Positions 60,210 through 64,000 of a stretch of DNA of 64,000 bases are shown in pieces. Below the pieces are notes generated by a model. It was not told the DNA's origin. It did no database searches and saw only the letters and a program-made list of their open reading frames with translations. Every line of letters starts with the position of its first letter. Positions within the stretch are counted from its first letter, which is position 1. A program made the translations under genes and the position numbers. The DNA is from Gallaecimonas sp. GXIMD4217 (GTDB lineage: Bacteria; Pseudomonadota; Gammaproteobacteria; Enterobacterales; Gallaecimonadaceae), in assembly GCF_038087665.1 (NCBI RefSeq), contig NZ_CP149925.1, positions 1,143,455 through 1,207,454 of the forward strand, given 5' to 3'.

Positions 60210-61915
60210 TGAGTGTCTTCAAGCCCTGCCTGGTGGTGCCCAACTACAATCACGGCGCCGCGGCCGAGAAATCGCTGCCGGCCCTGGCCGAGCTGGGGCT
60301 GCCCATATTCCTGGTGGACGACGGCTCCGACGCCGCCAATGCCGCCCTGCTCGACGAGCTGGCCGGGCGCTTCGAGCAGATCACCCTGATCCGCCACCAG
60401 CACAACCAGGGCAAGGGCGGCGCCGTCATGACCGGCCTGCGCGCCGCCCATGAGGCCGGCTACAGCCACGGCCTGCAGGTGGACGCCGACGGCCAGCACA
60501 ACCTGGACGACGTGCCCCGCTTCCTGGCCGAGGCAAAGGCCAGGCCACAGGCCCTCATCGCCGGTTACCCGGCCTACGACGACTCCGTGCCCAAGGGCCG
60601 CCTCTACGCCCGCTACATCACCCATGTCTGGGTGTGGATAGAGACCCTCAGCCTGACCATCAAGGACTCCATGTGCGGCTTCAGGGTCTACCCATTGGCG
60701 CCCTGCGTAGCCCTTTTTGACAAGGTGGCGCTGGGCCGGCGCATGGATTTCGACATCGAGGTGATGGTGCGCCTGTACTGGCAGGGCGTGCCCATCCGCC
60801 AGCTCGAGACCAGGGTCATCTACCCCGAGGACGGCGCCTCCCATTTCCGCGCCTTCGAAGACAATGTGCTCATTTCCAAGATGCACACCAAGCTGTTCTT
60901 CGGCATGCTGTGGCGCCTGCCCAGGCTGCTGTTCGGCCAGCCCAGGCCCAAGACAGCGCACTGGTCCGCCACCGCCGAGCGGGGCAGCCTGCTGGGCATG
61001 AAGTGCCTGTGGTGGAGCTACCGCCTGCTGGGCCGGCCCGGTTTCCGGGTGCTGCTGTGGCCGGTGATGGGCTACTTCTTCCTGTTCGGCCACAGTCGCC
61101 GCCATTCCCTGGCCTACCTGCGCCGGCTGTGGCTGAGCTCCGGGCCGCTGCCCGGGCTGCGTACCTTCCCCGGGCTCTGGGCCAGCTTCCGCCACCACCT
61201 CAGTTTTGGCGAGGCCATCCTCGACAAGCTGGCGGCCTGGATGGGCGATATCCACAAGGGCCGGGATCTGCTGTTCGACGACGAAAACCAGTTCCAGGCG
61301 GTGCTGGCCGGGGAGCAGGGGGCGCTGCTGATCGGCTCCCACCTTGGCAACCTGGAGCTGTGCCGGGCCCTGTCCAAGGGCGAAGTGGCCAAGCCCATGA
61401 CGGTGCTGGTGCTGACCGAGCACGCCCTCAGGTTCAACGAGCTGATGACCAGCATCAATCCCGACGCCGGGGTCAACATGATGCAGGTCAGCCAGGTGGG
61501 ACCGGACACCACCATGATCCTGCGCGAGCGCATCGACCGCGGCGAACTGGTGGTGATCGTCGCCGATCGCACCTCCGCCGGGGCCAGCGGCCATGTGGTG
61601 GAGGTGCCCTTTTTGGGGGCGCCGGCGCCTTTTCCCACCGGCCCCTTCATCCTGGCCAGCCTGCTGGAGTGCCCCGTCTACCTGCTCAACTGCCTCAAGG
61701 AAGGCGACAGGCACCGGCTCCACATGGAGCCCTTCGCGCCGGACGGCTTCAAGCTGCCCCGCAAGACCCGCCAGCAGGAGCTGCGGCTCTGGGTCGGCCG
61801 CTACGCCGACCGCCTGGCCCACTATTGCCGCCAGGCGCCGCTGCAGTGGTTCAATTTCTTCGATTTCTGGCAGGGCGACCAAGGCAGGCGCACCGGCCCA
61901 AGCAACAACGAGTAG
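60209..61915 (+). CDS. Glycosyltransferase 2 - lipid A-type acyltransferase fusion (APE cluster)
   Basis: A 568-residue bifunctional protein. Residues 1-230 are a GT-A glycosyltransferase (VVPNYNHG, DDGSD, DADGQHN, QGKGG); after membrane segments about 260-300 the C-terminal half is an LpxL/HtrB-type acyltransferase (HLGNLELCRAL with the HX4E/D motif, FPTGPFILASLL). Such fusions are known from APE clusters and probably glycosylate and acylate the polyene or its lipid carrier. ATG 60209 overlaps the dehydratase stop (ATGA). Confidence 0.9.
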   Translation: MSVFKPCLVVPNYNHGAAAEKSLPALAELGLPIFLVDDGSDAANAALLDELAGRFEQITLIRHQHNQGKGGAVMTGLRAAHEAGYSHGLQVDADGQHNLDDVPRFLAEAKARPQALIAGYPAYDDSVPKGRLYARYITHVWVWIETLSLTIKDSMCGFRVYPLAPCVALFDKVALGRRMDFDIEVMVRLYWQGVPIRQLETRVIYPEDGASHFRAFEDNVLISKMHTKLFFGMLWRLPRLLFGQPRPKTAHWSATAERGSLLGMKCLWWSYRLLGRPGFRVLLWPVMGYFFLFGHSRRHSLAYLRRLWLSSGPLPGLRTFPGLWASFRHHLSFGEAILDKLAAWMGDIHKGRDLLFDDENQFQAVLAGEQGALLIGSHLGNLELCRALSKGEVAKPMTVLVLTEHALRFNELMTSINPDAGVNMMQVSQVGPDTTMILRERIDRGELVVIVADRTSAGASGHVVEVPFLGAPAPFPTGPFILASLLECPVYLLNCLKEGDRHRLHMEPFAPDGFKLPRKTRQQELRLWVGRYADRLAHYCRQAPLQWFNFFDFWQGDQGRRTGPSNNE

Positions 61916-61918
61916 TCA

Positions 61919-63442
61919 ATGAAACAGGTCATCTTCGGCGACAAGCCGCTGACAATTGAAGACGTGGTGGCCCTGGCCACCGGCCGGGCCCAGGCCAGCC
62001 TCAACGGCGAGCCGGCCTTTATGGCGAGGATCCGCCAGGGCGCCGATTTCCTGGACCGCCTGTGGCGGGAAGAGGGCAACATCTACGGCGTTACCACCGG
62101 CTACGGCGATTCCGTCACCGTCGGCGTGCCCAAGGCCCTGGTGGAAACCCTGCCGCTGCACCTGACCCGCTTCCACGGCTGCGGCCTGGGCGAGCGCTTC
62201 GACCTGGCCAGCGGCCGCGCTATAGTGGCGGCGCGCCTGGCCTCCCTGTGCCGGGGCATGAGCGGTGTCACCCCCGAGCTGCTGGACAGGCTGTGCTGGA
62301 TGCTGGAAGAAGACATCATCCCGGTCATTCCCCAGGAGGGCTCGGTGGGCGCCTCCGGCGATCTCACCCCGCTGTCCTACGTGGCGGCGGCCCTGGTGGG
62401 CGAGCGCGACGTCTACTGCGACGGCACCGTCCAGCCCATGGCCTCGGTACTGGCCAGGAAGGGCCTTGAGCCCCTGACATTGAAGCCCAAGGAAGGCCTG
62501 GCCATCATGAACGGCACCGCCGTGATGACCGCCGTGGCCTGCCTGGCCTTCGAGCGCGCCCGCTACCTGGGCGAGCTTTGCACCCGCATCACCGCCATGG
62601 CGTCCCTGGCCCTCAAGGGCAACGCCTACCACTTCGACCAGACCCTGTTCGCCGCCAAGCCCCATCCCGGCCAGGCCAGGGTGGCCGAGCGGCTGCGCCT
62701 TGATCTCGACTATCGGGGCCACACCGAGCACAGCCGTCTCCAGGACCGCTACTCCCTGCGCTGCGCCCCCCATGTGATCGGCGCCCTGGAAGACGCCATG
62801 CCCTGGCTGCGCGGCCTCATTGAGACCGAGCTCAACAGCGCCAACGACAACCCCATCATCGACGGTGAGGGCGAGCAGGTGCTGCACGGCGGCCACTTCT
62901 ACGGCGGCCATATCGCCATGGCCATGGATACCCTCAAGACCCAGGTGGCCAACCTGGCCGATCTGCTGGACCGGCAGCTGGCCAGCCTGGCCGATCCCAA
63001 GTTCAACCACGGCCTGCCCGCCAACCTCAGCGGCGCCGAGGGCCTGGACGCGGCCATCAACCACGGCTTCAAGGCGGTGCAGATCGGCGCCTCCGCCTGG
63101 ACCGCCGAGGCCCTCAAGCACTGCATGCCCGCCTCGGTGTTCTCCCGCTCCACCGAATGCCACAACCAGGACAAGGTCAGCATGGGCACCATAGCGGCCC
63201 GGGACTGCATCCGGGTGCTGGAGCTGACCGAGCAGGTGGCCGCCGCCACCCTGCTGGCGGTCAACCAGGGCCTGCGGCTGCGGGCCCGCCAGGGCGAACT
63301 GGCCATGACCGAGCCCCTGCGCGCCTTCAGCGACCGGCTCACCGAACTCAGCCCCATGGTCACGGACGACAGGCCCCTGGAAGGGGAGCTGCGCCAGGTG
63401 ATCGCCGCCATCCGCGAACAACAATGGAGCCTCTATGAATGA
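61919..63442 (+). CDS. MIO-type aromatic amino acid ammonia-lyase (APE cluster)
   Basis: A 507-residue enzyme of the histidine/phenylalanine/tyrosine ammonia-lyase family. The MIO cofactor forms from Ala145-Ser146-Gly147 (SVGASGDLTPLSY), and catalytic Tyr56 is in YGVTTGYGD. The selectivity pair reads Phe-His (RFHGCGLG), different from Ser-His of typical histidase. In APE context it would supply an aryl-acrylic starter (cinnamate or coumarate type), but the amino acid cannot be fixed by sequence alone. Starts three bases after the fusion gene. Confidence 0.9.
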   Translation: MKQVIFGDKPLTIEDVVALATGRAQASLNGEPAFMARIRQGADFLDRLWREEGNIYGVTTGYGDSVTVGVPKALVETLPLHLTRFHGCGLGERFDLASGRAIVAARLASLCRGMSGVTPELLDRLCWMLEEDIIPVIPQEGSVGASGDLTPLSYVAAALVGERDVYCDGTVQPMASVLARKGLEPLTLKPKEGLAIMNGTAVMTAVACLAFERARYLGELCTRITAMASLALKGNAYHFDQTLFAAKPHPGQARVAERLRLDLDYRGHTEHSRLQDRYSLRCAPHVIGALEDAMPWLRGLIETELNSANDNPIIDGEGEQVLHGGHFYGGHIAMAMDTLKTQVANLADLLDRQLASLADPKFNHGLPANLSGAEGLDAAINHGFKAVQIGASAWTAEALKHCMPASVFSRSTECHNQDKVSMGTIAARDCIRVLELTEQVAAATLLAVNQGLRLRARQGELAMTEPLRAFSDRLTELSPMVTDDRPLEGELRQVIAAIREQQWSLYE

Positions 63443-63854
63443 GATCCTGCGCCAGGCCAGCATCGAGGTGGTGGTGCCCTTCCATGACCTGGATCCCATG
63501 AACGTGGCCTGGCATGGCAACTACCTCAAGTACTTCGAGCTGGCCCGCTGCGAGCTGCTGGAAAGCTTCGACTACAACTACCCGCAGATGGAAGCCTCCG
63601 GCTACCTCTGGCCCATAGTGGATCTGCGGGTCAAGTACGTGCAGCCGGCCCGCTTCGAACAGCGCCTGGTGGTCACCGCCAAGCTGGTGGAGGTGGTCAA
63701 CCGCATGCGCATCGACTACGAGATCCGCTGCGCCCAGAGCGGCAAGCGCCTCACCCGCGGCCACAGCATCCAGGTGGCGGTGGACAAGGCCAGCGGCGAG
63801 ATGCAGTTCGTGTCGCCGCCGGCATTGCTGGAGCGCCTGGGGGTGACCCCATGA
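63435..63854 (+). CDS. Hotdog-fold thioesterase (4HBT) of the APE cluster
   Basis: A 139-residue 4-hydroxybenzoyl-CoA-type thioesterase: FHDLDPMNVAWHGNYLKYFELARCELLE with the catalytic Asp in the family's DxxxxxHxxxY pattern. It would release or proof-read acyl chains. It overlaps the lyase gene by eight bases and the next gene by four. Confidence 0.92.
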   Translation: MNEILRQASIEVVVPFHDLDPMNVAWHGNYLKYFELARCELLESFDYNYPQMEASGYLWPIVDLRVKYVQPARFEQRLVVTAKLVEVVNRMRIDYEIRCAQSGKRLTRGHSIQVAVDKASGEMQFVSPPALLERLGVTP

Positions 63855-64000
63855 ACCGCCTCTGGGCCCTGCTGGCCCTGGTCGCCTGCCAGTGCCTGGC
63901 GCTGCCGGGCTGGCAACAGCCCGGGGAAGGCCAGGCCCTGACCGGCCGCTTCGAGCAGCAGAAACAGTTGCCGGCCCTGAGCCGGCCCCTACAGAGCCAG
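63851..64000 (+). CDS. LolA-like outer-membrane lipoprotein carrier of the APE cluster, cut by the window edge
   Basis: The first 50 residues only: signal peptide (MNRLWALLALVACQCLALPG) then QALTGRFEQQKQLPALSRPL, the QxG-F-Q-K start of LolA-like proteins that most APE clusters carry. ATG overlaps the thioesterase stop by four bases. It would help move the acylated pigment to the outer membrane. The C-terminus lies beyond the window. Confidence 0.75.
   Translation, partial: MNRLWALLALVACQCLALPGWQQPGEGQALTGRFEQQKQLPALSRPLQSQ

Overview
The window is high-GC DNA (roughly 60-65% by eye, with one clearly AT-richer stretch at about 31.8-37.2 kb) from a gammaproteobacterium. Supporting signs are the UvrB, QueC/D/E, FolE/FolM, KatG and CorA proteins, the YjaA- and YbjC-like proteins, three tRNA-Asn copies and an aryl-polyene (APE) pigment locus. 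The mix is what I would expect from a marine or brackish genus near Aeromonadales/Alteromonadales (Gallaecimonas-like). That placement is inference, not a database result.

Layout. 0-1 kb: the N-terminus of a membrane protein running off the left edge, a small inverted-repeat cluster, and a tandem tRNA-Asn triplet with promoter and terminator. 1.6-8.8 kb: MATE exporter, uvrB, a frameshifted small membrane gene, then a sigma54-type two-component pair divergent from a secreted coiled-coil protein. 8.8-12.3 kb: queuosine genes queD-queC and queE, then corA and a ChrR-like cupin. 12.3-21.8 kb: DUF3626, SnoaL and AraC genes, a large secreted subtilase, and a TPR-histidine kinase/OmpR-type regulator pair. 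23.6-28.6 kb: a tightly overlapping operon with a 58-codon Cys-containing peptide, an MvdD-type ATP-grasp ligase, an SDH/ClpP-fold serine protease, MauE-like and MauD-like redox proteins and an ABC exporter. I read this as an undescribed graspetide-type RiPP system, and it is the main discovery candidate. 29-31.7 kb: a YjaA-like protein and katG.

31.8-37.2 kb: a cluster of seven attC-like sites (AACAAGGC...GCGTTA architecture, minus orientation) with no integrase in view. It carries single-gene cassettes of mostly unknown function and one two-gene cassette encoding a DUF262 protein and a HEPN (R-X4-H) protein, a likely defence or toxin-type module. 37.3-50.1 kb: housekeeping and accessory genes (methyltransferase, GNATs, LysE, MocR regulator, arylamine N-acetyltransferase, many small membrane proteins, a GlpD-like oxidoreductase, two tandem neurotransmitter-symporter-family genes) plus two gene remnants.

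50.3-55.2 kb: azoR, glutathione peroxidase, a lipoprotein gene apparently inserted at the 3' end of folE (a 45-bp copy of the folE end lies on its far side), and folE-folM. 55.2-64 kb: a phosphopantetheinyl transferase and the start of an APE cluster in one continuous translationally coupled operon: ketosynthase-like protein, acyltransferase, two ACPs, membrane protein, acyl-ACP ligase, dehydratase, glycosyltransferase-acyltransferase fusion, MIO aromatic ammonia-lyase, thioesterase and a LolA-like protein cut by the right edge. The transferase would activate the ACPs and the lyase would supply the aryl starter.
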